From an uncultured Clostridium sp. (GTDB taxonomy: Bacteria > Bacillota > Clostridia > TANB77 > CAG-465): DNA of 21,067 nt. Location: contig CAJLBR010000018.1 in the NCBI GenBank assembly GCA_905204915.1, forward strand, positions 1 through 21,067, read 5' to 3'. Below are positions 1 to 7,967 of the stretch, one piece after another. A program made the translations under genes and the position numbers. The notes under the pieces are model-generated. The model was not told the DNA's origin and made no database searches. It was given only the letters and a program-made list of their open reading frames with translations. Position 1 is the stretch's first letter. The number at the start of each line of letters is the position of its first letter.

Positions 1-13
1 AGACAGTTTTTTT
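1..13 (+). terminator. Possible tail of an upstream terminator
   Basis: The first bases end in a run of seven T (positions 7-13) just before the spoIIIA promoter region. This would fit the descending arm and U-tract of a terminator for a gene left of the window, but the other arm is not in the window, so it cannot be confirmed. Confidence 0.25.
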
Positions 14-43
14 GTGTATAAGAATCATATTTCTACATATATT
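14..43 (+). promoter_or_regulatory. Candidate sigma-E-type promoter of spoIIIA
   Basis: CATATATT at 36-43 resembles the sigma-E -10 element (CATACANT type), with GTGTATAA at 14-21 as a weak -35 about 14 bases upstream. In Bacillus and Clostridium spoIIIA is transcribed by mother-cell sigma-E, so a promoter is expected here. The match is only partial and the assignment is an inference. Confidence 0.3.
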
Positions 44-90
44 GTGTAGCTTTTTTAGTATATTATAAATAATAAACGGAAGTGATAAAT

Positions 91-1011
91 GTGAGAGAAG
101 AAGTTTTTTTGATTTTACCAGAAAGATTAAAAATAGCTATAAAAAATATAGGCGGAAGTTCTACAATAACGGAAATAAGATTAAGAGCTTTTAAGAAGGT
201 AATAGTACTATTAGGAACACAAGAAGTTGAATTAGAAGTCATAATAACTTTAGAAGAAATTTTGCAAATATTGGTAACAGTTTCCAAAAATTCTATTTAT
301 GCAATTCAACAAGATATAAATAATGGATTTATTGTAATTCCTGGCGGACATAGAATTGGAGTTTGTGGTGAAGTTGTAACGCAAGATTCTAAAATTAAAA
401 ACATAAAAAATATAAATAGCATGAATATTAGAATAGCAAGGCAAGTTATTGGTTGCGCTGATGTCGTAATGCAACATATATTAAATAACGGCAGAATAAG
501 AAATACACTTATAATATCTCCTCCGGGATGTGGAAAAACGACTATATTAAGAGACACAATAAGGCAGCTTAGTAATGGAACAGATACATTTCGTGGAGTT
601 AATGTTTCCGTAGTTGATGAGAGAGGTGAAATAGCAGCAGTATCTCAAGGAATAGCGAATTTAGATGTTGGATGTAGAACTGATGTTATGAGTAATGTTA
701 AAAAATCTTTAGGAATTCAACTTTTAGTAAGAAGTATGGCTCCAAGTGTCATAGCAACCGATGAAATAGGAAGTGATGAAGATATTGAAGAAATAAAGTA
801 TGCAGCATTAAGTGGAGTTTCTATGATATTTACCATGCATGGTAATGATATAGGAGATCTATATAAAAAAAGTAGGATAAAAGAACTTATTGATTTGAAT
901 ATATTTGAACTAGCAATATTTTTGTCTAATAAAAAAGGTGTTGGAACAATAGAAAAAATTTATCTTTTTGATGATAAGAACAAGGAGGGGAAGGTTGCAT
1001 GTTTGTTATAA
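91..1011 (+). CDS. spoIIIAA: SpoIIIAA, stage III sporulation ATPase
   Basis: This is the cytoplasmic ATPase of the SpoIIIA-SpoIIQ channel that links mother cell and forespore during engulfment, related to secretion ATPases. In the 306-residue product a Walker A motif, PPGCGKTT, lies near residues 144-151 and a VVDERGE segment near 174-180. A TDEIG segment followed later by FTMHG gives the Walker B-like and His-box-like parts. The start is taken as GTG at 91, because GGAAG at 78-82 is correctly spaced for it; the in-frame GTG at 82 overlaps that site. It is the first gene of a complete spoIIIA operon and overlaps spoIIIAB by 13 bases. The family assignment is firm from motifs and gene order. 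Confidence 0.95.
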   Translation: MREEVFLILPERLKIAIKNIGGSSTITEIRLRAFKKVIVLLGTQEVELEVIITLEEILQILVTVSKNSIYAIQQDINNGFIVIPGGHRIGVCGEVVTQDSKIKNIKNINSMNIRIARQVIGCADVVMQHILNNGRIRNTLIISPPGCGKTTILRDTIRQLSNGTDTFRGVNVSVVDERGEIAAVSQGIANLDVGCRTDVMSNVKKSLGIQLLVRSMAPSVIATDEIGSDEDIEEIKYAALSGVSMIFTMHGNDIGDLYKKSRIKELIDLNIFELAIFLSNKKGVGTIEKIYLFDDKNKEGKVACLL

Positions 1012-1517
1012 AATTTTTAATTTCAGCAACTATTGTAATGCTCACAACATATATAGGATTTTCTAAGTCCAAAAAAATTAAAAATAGAGAATATATTTTA
1101 AGGGAATTTATTAGTTTTTTAGAACTAGTCAAAAATGAAATAAATTATAATATGTGTATTTTGCCTAATGCGTATGAAGTATCTAGACAAAAGTTATCTA
1201 CATCATTAAAAGATTCAATTGGAGCAATTGCAACAGATATGCTTGCTTCTCAAAATGCTCAAAGTATAGATATTAGCATAGTTACCAACATAAATTTAAT
1301 TGAGGAACTTAGTGACTATGATAAAAATATTATCATATCAATTTTGAGAAATTTGGGTAGAAGTGATATTGAATCTCAAACAAACATTATAAATAATGGA
1401 ATAACAATTTTGGAGAATCAAGTAAAAGAGGCAAATGAAATAAAAATTAGTACTTCAAAAATGTATAGAAGTATGGGTGCCATAGTTGGGCTTATGATAG
1501 TTGTAATATTTATATAA
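999..1517 (+). CDS. spoIIIAB: SpoIIIAB, stage III sporulation protein
   Basis: This is a 172-residue membrane protein of the SpoIIIA complex, of a GspF-like type. It has one membrane segment at the N-terminus (about residues 2-20) and one at the C-terminus (about 153-171), with a helical middle that would sit in the cytoplasm. The start overlaps the end of spoIIIAA, and a strong AAGGAGGGG site at 981-989 precedes it. Length and helical layout match the family. Its likely partner is the SpoIIIAA ATPase, by analogy with secretion ATPase-platform pairs. Position as second gene of the operon supports the name. Confidence 0.93.
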   Translation: MFVIKFLISATIVMLTTYIGFSKSKKIKNREYILREFISFLELVKNEINYNMCILPNAYEVSRQKLSTSLKDSIGAIATDMLASQNAQSIDISIVTNINLIEELSDYDKNIIISILRNLGRSDIESQTNIINNGITILENQVKEANEIKISTSKMYRSMGAIVGLMIVVIFI

Positions 1518-1529
1518 GGAGTAATTTTT

Positions 1530-1724
1530 ATGGATATAGATTTATTATTTAAAATTGCTGGAATTGGAATATTAGTGGCTGTTTTAAATCAGGTTTTAAC
1601 AAAGGCAGGGCGTGAAGATCAGGCAATGATGACAACTCTAACAGGACTTATTATTGTTTTAATGATTGTTATAACGGAAATTAGTAATTTATTTGAAACT
1701 GTAAGAACGGTGTTTAAATTATAA
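1530..1724 (+). CDS. spoIIIAC: SpoIIIAC, small membrane protein
   Basis: This 64-residue protein is almost all membrane: two hydrophobic helices are joined by a short polar loop with the sequence TKAGREDQA, which is characteristic of SpoIIIAC. The family belongs to the mother-cell membrane platform of the SpoIIIA channel. A GGAG site lies at 1518-1521, and the gene starts 12 bases after spoIIIAB. Length equals the usual family length. Confidence 0.93.
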   Translation: MDIDLLFKIAGIGILVAVLNQVLTKAGREDQAMMTTLTGLIIVLMIVITEISNLFETVRTVFKL

Positions 1725-1745
1725 AATATAAGAACAGGAGAATAA

Positions 1746-2135
1746 TTGAAAATGGAAATATTTAAGGTAATAGGATTTGCATTATTTTCTGTAATCATTA
1801 TAATAATTTTAAAAAATCAAAAACCAGAATTTGCTGTTATTGCTAGTATAGTTGCTGGAATAGGAATAATTTTATTTTCAATTACAAAAATGTCTGATAT
1901 TATAGAGCTTTTATATAACCTCATTGATGGGACAGGTATTAATAAAGAATTTCTAACTATAATTTTAAAGGTAACAGCAATAGCTTATATAGTAGAGTTT
2001 GCTAAAAATTTATGCAATGATGCAGGACAAAGTGCTATTGCAAGTAAGCTAGAAATGGCAGGAAAGGTGATTATATTTACATTGTCCTTTCCGCTAATTG
2101 GAGCTTTAGTTGAAATACTTAATGGATTGGTGTAA
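1746..2135 (+). CDS. spoIIIAD: SpoIIIAD, stage III sporulation membrane protein
   Basis: This is a 129-residue polytopic protein with about four hydrophobic helices and an acidic and polar central segment (AKNLCNDAGQSAIA). It is paralogous in style to SpoIIIAC and acts in the same mother-cell membrane complex. The start is TTG at 1746, five bases after AGGAG at 1736-1740. An ATG two codons downstream is the alternative. It lies immediately upstream of spoIIIAE. Confidence 0.93.
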   Translation: MKMEIFKVIGFALFSVIIIIILKNQKPEFAVIASIVAGIGIILFSITKMSDIIELLYNLIDGTGINKEFLTIILKVTAIAYIVEFAKNLCNDAGQSAIASKLEMAGKVIIFTLSFPLIGALVEILNGLV

Positions 2136-2139
2136 GTGT

Positions 2140-3369
2140 ATGAAATATACGAAGAGTAGTAAAAATGACATTAATAAAAGAAAAATTTTGAAACTATGTG
2201 TGGTTTTATTAACTTTTTTAGTAATGGGGTTTTACAAAAATACATATGCTGCAAATAATTTAGACGATGAAAGTAGTACAAATGATGAAAATAGTGAAAA
2301 TTCAATGCAAGGAGTATCAGATAGCTTAGATTTTGAAGAATATGTTAATAAAATAGATGAATATGTGAAAGCAAGTGGATTAGAAGAAATTGATATTAAT
2401 AGTGTAACCCAAAACTTTTTAGAAAATGGAAAGATAGACAATCAAACTATATTAAAAAGTTTAATAAATATGTTTGGAAAAGAGATTTTAGCTAATTTAA
2501 AAGGTGCTATAGTTGTATATATAATAATAATTTTAATGTCAATAATAACAAGTTTCGATATGGAAGAAAAAGGAGATATAACCAAAATTGCTAAACTTGT
2601 CTGTTTTGTTGCATTATCAACTGTTATGATAAAAAATTTCTTGGAGGTGGTGGCAGCCTTTAAAAATGTGGTAACAGTATTAACGACAATAATGCAAATT
2701 GTGTCTCCGTTTTTACTAGCTGTTCTAATAGCAACAGGTGCATTATCAACAACTGGCATAGTTCAACCAATATTATTATTTTTAGCTAGTTTAGTTGGAT
2801 TTTTAATAAATTATGTTGTAATTCCTTTTTTTATGATTTCCGTAGCATTTAATGTAATTTATAGCATTTCAGAAAATTTAAGAATAAGTAAGGTTTCGAA
2901 GCTGTTTTCAGGGAGTGCAATATGGGTAGTAGGCGTACTTTTTACACTGTTTTTAGGGGTATTATCACTTGAAAGTTCTGTTTCATCTTCAGTTGATTCA
3001 TTGACTGTAAAGACTACGCAAGCTGCAGTATCTAATTTTGTACCGGTAGTTGGAAAATTCTTTTCAGATAGTTTCGAAACAGTAGTAGGGGCTACTAAAA
3101 TAATAGGAAAAACTGGTGGCGTTGTTGGTATAATTGCAATAATATTAGTAGCAGCAATACCAATAATAAAACTTGCAAGTATAGTTGCAATATATAACAT
3201 TTTAAATACGTTAATAGAACCAATTTATGCAGATGAAAAAGTTTCAAAGTATATTTCTAATTTTACAGATGTATACAAAAATATGTTAGGAATATTGATT
3301 GGTATAGTAATACTTTTTATTATTTCTACAGGAATAATATTAAATTTAGTTAGTAAAATTGTAACTTGA
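2140..3369 (+). CDS. spoIIIAE: SpoIIIAE, stage III sporulation membrane protein
   Basis: This is the large polytopic component of the SpoIIIA complex, with a product of about 409 residues. An N-terminal signal sequence (basic start, then CVVLLTFLVMGF) ends in TYA before an acidic, Asn/Ser-rich extracytoplasmic stretch. About seven hydrophobic helices follow. The start is placed at ATG 2140, four bases after the spoIIIAD stop, because upstream in-frame starts inside spoIIIAD have no ribosome site and would spoil the signal peptide. No clear Shine-Dalgarno is visible, so translational coupling to spoIIIAD is likely. Order and architecture make the assignment secure. Confidence 0.94.
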   Translation: MKYTKSSKNDINKRKILKLCVVLLTFLVMGFYKNTYAANNLDDESSTNDENSENSMQGVSDSLDFEEYVNKIDEYVKASGLEEIDINSVTQNFLENGKIDNQTILKSLINMFGKEILANLKGAIVVYIIIILMSIITSFDMEEKGDITKIAKLVCFVALSTVMIKNFLEVVAAFKNVVTVLTTIMQIVSPFLLAVLIATGALSTTGIVQPILLFLASLVGFLINYVVIPFFMISVAFNVIYSISENLRISKVSKLFSGSAIWVVGVLFTLFLGVLSLESSVSSSVDSLTVKTTQAAVSNFVPVVGKFFSDSFETVVGATKIIGKTGGVVGIIAIILVAAIPIIKLASIVAIYNILNTLIEPIYADEKVSKYISNFTDVYKNMLGILIGIVILFIISTGIILNLVSKIVT

Positions 3370-3388
3370 TATTAAGGGAGGATTTTTT

Positions 3389-3904
3389 ATGATAGATATA
3401 TTTAAAAGTTGGATAAGCTCAATGTTATGCATTGGTATATTTGTTACATTTATAACAATGATTGTTCCTAAAAATAAAACAAGAAAGTATATATTTTCTT
3501 TGATTGGAATAGTTACAATTTTTACACTTGTATCGCCAGTAATTAAGTTTGTAAATACTGATGGCTTAGATAGTGCTTTAACTCAAGTAATAGATAATGT
3601 ATCTGTATTTAATAGCTCGGAGGAATATGAGATAGATAAATATAAAAATGTTGGTGAGGATTTGGTAAAAAAAGACTTTGAAAAGAAGTTAAAAGACGAT
3701 ATAACATCTAAATTACTTGTAAAAAATGTAACTGTAGATGATATTCAAATATTTTTAACAGATGATTGCAACATAGAAAAAATAGAAGTAAAAATAAAAA
3801 AGTTAAGAGATGGTGCTACAATTGAAAATGTTAATAAAGTGGTAAGTTATATAAATTCAGAATATGATATAGATTATTCTAATATAACGGTTATAGAAGA
3901 ATAG
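3389..3904 (+). CDS. spoIIIAF: SpoIIIAF, stage III sporulation protein
   Basis: This is a 171-residue protein with two N-terminal membrane helices (about residues 9-24 and 34-53) followed by a soluble domain rich in charged residues. The domain ends in a VxDIxIxLTDD-like strand and a helix-strand pattern, as in the conserved ring-building-like domain of SpoIIIAF. A strong GGGAGGA site at 3377-3383 precedes ATG 3389. It is one of three consecutive genes (AF, AG, AH) that share ring-forming folds in the known channel. Confidence 0.92.
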   Translation: MIDIFKSWISSMLCIGIFVTFITMIVPKNKTRKYIFSLIGIVTIFTLVSPVIKFVNTDGLDSALTQVIDNVSVFNSSEEYEIDKYKNVGEDLVKKDFEKKLKDDITSKLLVKNVTVDDIQIFLTDDCNIEKIEVKIKKLRDGATIENVNKVVSYINSEYDIDYSNITVIEE

Positions 3905-3913
3905 GAGGTAGTT

Positions 3914-4465
3914 ATGAATTATCTTGCAACCATAAAAGATGGTTTTAAAAATAAGGATAAAAAAACAGAAAATTTAATTTTTTTAATTATATTATTAGTG
4001 GTATTGTTAATATCAATAAATTATATTTTTAAATCTGACAAAAATAGTAATAGTACAAGTAATGATAAAAATATAAATAGTAGTGATAGCACTTCATCAA
4101 AGGAAACTGAAATAACTGAAGATTCAGAAATGGAAAAGAAATTAGAAAATATTTTATCACAGATAAATGGTATAGAAGATGTGTCTGTTATGCTTACATT
4201 TTCTTCAGGTTCTAAACAAAATATTGCATATAATACTCAAGAGGAAAGTAATAGTGGGAGTTCTAAAACTGAAAAGAAAGTAGCGTTTAATGAAGAGTCA
4301 GGAAAAAAGACTGCAATTGTTGAAAGTGTGGAAAACCCAAAGGTTGAAGGAATTATAATTGTAGCAAAAGGTGCAAATACAGTAGAGATAAAATCTAAAA
4401 TTGCAACTGCTGCAGCAATGGCAGTTAATGTACCAGTTTATAAGGTTCAAGTTTTTGAAAAGTAG
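3914..4465 (+). CDS. spoIIIAG: SpoIIIAG, channel ring protein
   Basis: SpoIIIAG forms a large ring in the space between mother-cell and forespore membranes. Here 183 residues comprise a short cytoplasmic tail, one membrane helix (about 21-39), a Ser/Asn/Asp-rich linker (about 42-68) and a ring-building domain. That domain includes the family-typical segment ILSQINGIEDVSVMLTF and a late GIIIVAKGA strand. AGGAGG at 3903-3908 gives good translation initiation ten bases after the spoIIIAF stop. Nothing unusual in length. Confidence 0.95.
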   Translation: MNYLATIKDGFKNKDKKTENLIFLIILLVVLLISINYIFKSDKNSNSTSNDKNINSSDSTSSKETEITEDSEMEKKLENILSQINGIEDVSVMLTFSSGSKQNIAYNTQEESNSGSSKTEKKVAFNEESGKKTAIVESVENPKVEGIIIVAKGANTVEIKSKIATAAAMAVNVPVYKVQVFEK

Positions 4466-4473
4466 GTGAGTGT

Positions 4474-5097
4474 ATGACAATTTTTAAAAAAAGTAGAGTA
4501 GCAATTTTATCTTTTGGACTTATGCTTCTTGTTGCTGGGTATATTAATTATAAATATGATCCAGATAGAGAAAAGGATTTAGGGCAGACTGTTTACGTTA
4601 ATGGAAAGGATAGCTTTACATACGATTCTGTATCAATTTATGATGATAATGCATCTAGTAGTGTAGATGAAAATGTTAGTAAAGAGGAATGTGCTGAGTG
4701 TAATAAAGAAACAAGTACAGAAGTTGCGGAAATTTCAGATAATACAAATGTAGTTGCAGTTTTCAAATATGACAGAGATAATATGTTTTCAGAACTTAGT
4801 GAAAATTATAGTCAAATAATAAGTAATTCAAATACTAGTAGTGAAAAAGTTAATGAATATCAAGATAAATTAAATGCATTAAAAGTAAAAAAGAATTTAA
4901 TACTGATGGTGGAAAATGTTATTAAATCTGATGGCATTGAAGATGTTGTTATTATTCCAACAGAAAATTCAAATTATAATGTAATAATAAAATCTGATGA
5001 AGAATTAAAAAAAGAAGATGCAGCTAAAATTCAACAAATATTAGTTGATCAATTAGGCGCTGAGGCTGAAAAAATAACAATTACTTGCAAAAAATAA
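4474..5097 (+). CDS. spoIIIAH: SpoIIIAH, SpoIIQ-interacting channel protein
   Basis: SpoIIIAH is the mother-cell protein that meets forespore SpoIIQ across the septum; its C-terminal domain has a YscJ/FliF-like fold. The 207-residue product has one membrane helix (about 8-25), an acidic linker, then a helical and ring-building domain. That domain ends in two strand-helix units, with DGIEDVVIIPTE near residue 150 and a C-terminal DQLGAEAEKITI. A CAEC pair at residues 73-76 lies in the linker, which is unusual for a disordered stretch. It is the last gene before a strong terminator. Confidence 0.94.
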   Translation: MTIFKKSRVAILSFGLMLLVAGYINYKYDPDREKDLGQTVYVNGKDSFTYDSVSIYDDNASSSVDENVSKEECAECNKETSTEVAEISDNTNVVAVFKYDRDNMFSELSENYSQIISNSNTSSEKVNEYQDKLNALKVKKNLILMVENVIKSDGIEDVVIIPTENSNYNVIIKSDEELKKEDAAKIQQILVDQLGAEAEKITITCKK

Positions 5098-5102
5098 ATT
5101 TT

Positions 5103-5146
5103 ATATGTGTTTAAAAACGTAATTTTTTTAAACACATATTTTTTTT
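5103..5146 (+). terminator. Rho-independent terminator of the spoIIIA operon
   Basis: A perfect 15-bp inverted repeat, 5103-5117 with 5125-5139, closes a 7-base loop and runs into a T-tract ending at 5146. It begins six bases after the spoIIIAH stop and cleanly separates the sporulation operon from the pilus operon. Confidence 0.93.
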
Positions 5147-5220
5147 CGCATGTCACATAATATGTATAAATATTACAAAATATTACATTAATGTTACAAT
5201 AAAATTAAAAATAAAATTAA

Positions 5221-5249
5221 TTGATAAAAAATGTTGAAAAAGATAGAAT
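5221..5249 (+). promoter_or_regulatory. Candidate sigma-A promoter of the pilus operon
   Basis: TTGATA at 5221-5226 and TAGAAT at 5244-5249 are separated by 17 bases, each one base from consensus. Transcription would begin near 5256, giving a leader of about 120 bases. A competing pair, TTGAAA at 5234-5239 and GATAAT at 5255-5260, has 15-base spacing. One of the two probably drives the T4P operon. Confidence 0.5.
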
Positions 5250-5292
5250 TATATGATAATTTATAAACACAATAAAGTAAATTAAAAGCCAA

Positions 5293-5353
5293 ATAACACG
5301 GTGATTGTTCAATATTTTTAATAGGGGCAATCAGCTCGTGTTGTGCGCTTTTT
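5293..5353 (+). ncRNA. Candidate structured leader of the pilus operon
   Basis: A two-part hairpin precedes pilM. The outer helix pairs 5293-5300 with 5337-5344 (AACACG with CGTGTT, plus a U·G and an A-U). The inner helix pairs 5302-5307 with 5328-5333 (TGATTG with CAATCA). An asymmetric internal loop (1 against 3 bases) separates them, and the apical loop is 20 bases ending in GGGG. GCGC and a T5 tract (5349-5353) follow, ten bases before the ribosome site at 5363-5370. It does not match the c-di-GMP-I, c-di-GMP-II, fluoride or guanidine consensus as I know them. Function unknown. Confidence 0.45.
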
Positions 5354-5375
5354 GTTAGAGTAAAAGGAGATAAGT

Positions 5376-7076
5376 ATGTCTAATTGTTTGGGTATATATC
5401 TAAGTGATAACATTGTTAAATATGCCAGAATTTCTTCTGATAATGGAGAAATAAAAATTGAACAATGTGGAACTAGAGTAATAAAAGAAAGCAAAAAAGA
5501 ATTAGTACAAAATTTGATTAATGAAACTAAGAGTCAAGATATACCGCTAGTTTTAAATGCACAAAGTAGTAAATATGTTGATTTTGAAATTTATGATCAA
5601 GTTCAAGTAGATGATAAAAATGTTGTAGATGAGATTGTCAAGACTGAATTTGAAGCTTTGTGCGAAAAACAAAGACTAAATCTTCCAAGTCTAACATATA
5701 GATATGAAGTCTGCGAAGTAAAAAAAGAAAATGGTAAGAAAAATGTTGTTGTAAATTACACTAATTCTAGTGATATTGAAGCTTTTAAAAATATAGGCGA
5801 AAAGAATGTAAATGCAATATATCCTACTGAACTTGTAATGAAGAATATAGTTCCTAAAACAGAAGATAGTTATGTCTTAGTTAATTTGGATGAAACTCTA
5901 TCTGTTATTACAGTTTTGAATGGAAGATTTGCAGATTTTAAAACTTTTGACACTGGTATGCAACAAGTTTTAGAAGAATTTTCTATTAAATTAGGTTCTG
6001 TTGGTAAAGCATATGAAAGTTTTAAAAAGATTAATACATTTACAGAAGGTGAATCTGGAAATGATCCTCAATTAGAATCAATACTAGAACCACTTCTACA
6101 AGAAATGCTTAGAAATGTACTTACAATAGTAAATAGAAACAGAAAGAACATTAAAAAATTATTTATTACTGGACTTGGAACAGCATTTACTAATATAGAT
6201 ATTTTATTCCAAGAGTATTTAGATATAAAGTGTGAAATATTAAAACCAGAAATCGAATCTCAAACTACTGATGTTAGAAATATTTCAGAAATAATAGAAT
6301 CTATACAAGCAGTTGCTTTAGCAAATGAATATTTAAATGTTCCAGCAGGTGCATCTATAAGTTACGTAAGTGCTAATGGTACTGAAAAGAAAAAGAAACA
6401 AAAAATATTTGCATCAAATAAAAAGTTTGGAGATATAGTAAGAGACTTAAAATTAAAAATGCTTAATAACAAAATGAAGAAAGAATCTGAGACTTCTGCA
6501 AACGCAAAAGATGGTGTGAAACAACCAAAAGTTAAAAAGCCAATAGAAGTTGACTTTGCAACAGAAAGTTTAATTCAAACAATTACTATATTTTGTATAG
6601 TTGTTGGACTTATACTTTTCACATATTTGGCATTTGATCAAATTTATATAGGAAGCATTAATAAAAATATTTCTGATATGAATGCTAAAATAGATAAATT
6701 AAAGAGTCAAGAAAAAGAAATTGAGTCTGATATAAATTACACTAATACAAATATGAAAAAATATAAAGACATAAATGATCAAGTAAGTATGGTAGTTAGT
6801 AAGATAGAAAGTAATGAAATTGGAAAATTCTCTACTTACAACGTAGCATCATTCTTACAACAAATAATAAAAGTAATACCAAAAGAAGTGCAACTTATTA
6901 CTATAAGTTCAGATGATAATAAGAATGTTACAATAGTAGCAGAATCTGATAATTATTCTGATCTTGGTTATTTCGTTGCTCAATTAAAATTACAAGGTAT
7001 TTTAAATTCTACTAAAATAACAAACATTGAAAATGGCGAAAGAATTAAAGTTACGATTGGTGGTGAATTGCCATAA
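5376..7076 (+). CDS. PilM-PilN fusion, T4P inner-membrane assembly protein
   Basis: This protein joins two normally separate T4P parts. Residues 1 to about 325 look like PilM, the actin-like (ASKHA) cytoplasmic protein: an N-terminal GIYLSDNIVKYARIS strand pair, VNLDETLSVITVLNGRF near 169-185, and KKLFITGLGTAF near 260-271. A Lys-rich linker (about 338-390) leads to one membrane helix (about 398-420), a coiled coil (about 428-465) and a PilN-like domain (about 485-566) containing FLQQIIKVIPKEVQL. The free PilN N-terminal INLLP motif that docks into PilM is absent, and the covalent link would replace it. AAAGGAGA at 5363-5370 precedes ATG 5376. The gene overlaps pilO by one base. The reading frame is continuous, so this is a real fusion and not adjacent genes. 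Confidence 0.88.
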   Translation: MSNCLGIYLSDNIVKYARISSDNGEIKIEQCGTRVIKESKKELVQNLINETKSQDIPLVLNAQSSKYVDFEIYDQVQVDDKNVVDEIVKTEFEALCEKQRLNLPSLTYRYEVCEVKKENGKKNVVVNYTNSSDIEAFKNIGEKNVNAIYPTELVMKNIVPKTEDSYVLVNLDETLSVITVLNGRFADFKTFDTGMQQVLEEFSIKLGSVGKAYESFKKINTFTEGESGNDPQLESILEPLLQEMLRNVLTIVNRNRKNIKKLFITGLGTAFTNIDILFQEYLDIKCEILKPEIESQTTDVRNISEIIESIQAVALANEYLNVPAGASISYVSANGTEKKKKQKIFASNKKFGDIVRDLKLKMLNNKMKKESETSANAKDGVKQPKVKKPIEVDFATESLIQTITIFCIVVGLILFTYLAFDQIYIGSINKNISDMNAKIDKLKSQEKEIESDINYTNTNMKKYKDINDQVSMVVSKIESNEIGKFSTYNVASFLQQIIKVIPKEVQLITISSDDNKNVTIVAESDNYSDLGYFVAQLKLQGILNSTKITNIENGERIKVTIGGELP

Positions 7077-7948
7077 TGAGTAAAAATTTAATAAAATTAA
7101 TTGTTTCATCAGTATTGCTTATATTCTTTATTGGAATGTGTGTATTGTTCTCACTTAAAAATGTAAATGTTGCAGGTTCTTTAGAATTCTTATCAATTCA
7201 AGGCTTGATAGCTAGAAAAGATGATGTACTAAAAAAAGAACAAGAATTAACAGCACAACAAAAAGAATATACACAAACTTTAGGAAAATTAACTGAAGCA
7301 CAAAATACTTTTGATAAGGAAAAAAATAAATATGAAGCTATTAGTGATGAAACAATAGAAATAATAAAAGAAGCAACAACCCAAGATAATTATAACATGG
7401 AATATATGTGGATTAAACTTGGAAACTATGCAAAGAAAAATAATTTATCATTGATAGTAATTGAGCCTGGAGCTGATGATAGTGCTATAAGTAAAGATGC
7501 AACAACTAATAATTCTAAATCAACAACAACTACTACTAATACTACAACAAATTCAACTGATGCTAATAAAGCGTCATCAAATAGCAGTAGCACTAATAAT
7601 ACTTCTAACAGTAATAATAGTTCTACACAATCAACTTCTGGTACTAAAACAACAAGTAGCTCTACTTCAAATCAAGCTACAACAAATTCAAATCAAACAA
7701 CTTCAAATGGTTCAACAGATCTTACAAATGGAACTGATAGTTCATTACAAGTTGAAGATAGTACAAAAGATGATACTACTATGAAAATCCAATTACAAGG
7801 AAGTTATATAGATATATCAGATTTTATATTTGAAGTTGAAAATGATGATGAATTAAAATTCAAATTAGATAATATAAGAATAGAATATGTTGAAGGGACA
7901 ACAATTAAAGCTACTTTTGACGTAAAGAATACAATAATAGTAAAATAA
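7076..7948 (+). CDS. pilO: PilO-like T4P assembly protein with Ser/Thr/Asn-rich insert
   Basis: PilO pairs with PilN in the membrane subcomplex that aligns the pilus motor. This 290-residue protein has one membrane helix (about 7-26), a coiled coil (about 45-100), a helix and strand ending in LSLIVIEPG (near 124-132), and a C-terminal alpha/beta part. That last part runs from about residue 236, with QLQGSYIDISDFIFEVEN and KLDNIRIEYVEG, and is typical of PilO. Between the two halves of the globular domain sits a roughly 90-residue tract (about 138-226) made almost only of Ser, Thr and Asn, which would face outside the cell. Its start codon overlaps the pilMN stop (TAATG). PilO is the best name; GspM-like is an alternative label for the same fold. 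Confidence 0.82.
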   Translation: MSKNLIKLIVSSVLLIFFIGMCVLFSLKNVNVAGSLEFLSIQGLIARKDDVLKKEQELTAQQKEYTQTLGKLTEAQNTFDKEKNKYEAISDETIEIIKEATTQDNYNMEYMWIKLGNYAKKNNLSLIVIEPGADDSAISKDATTNNSKSTTTTTNTTTNSTDANKASSNSSSTNNTSNSNNSSTQSTSGTKTTSSSTSNQATTNSNQTTSNGSTDLTNGTDSSLQVEDSTKDDTTMKIQLQGSYIDISDFIFEVENDDELKFKLDNIRIEYVEGTTIKATFDVKNTIIVK

Positions 7949-7967
7949 AAGAAAGGAGAAGATTACT

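Noticed and set aside
5293..5353. Known c-di-GMP riboswitch in the pilus leader
   Set aside because: The GCAAA and ACGCAAAGC-type core of class I and the class II core are both absent, so only an unnamed structure can be claimed.
7497..7784. Open frame within the Ser/Thr/Asn tract of the PilO-like gene
   Set aside because: It is the shifted reading of ACA/AAT repeats and gives a Gln/Leu-only product; a low-complexity artefact.
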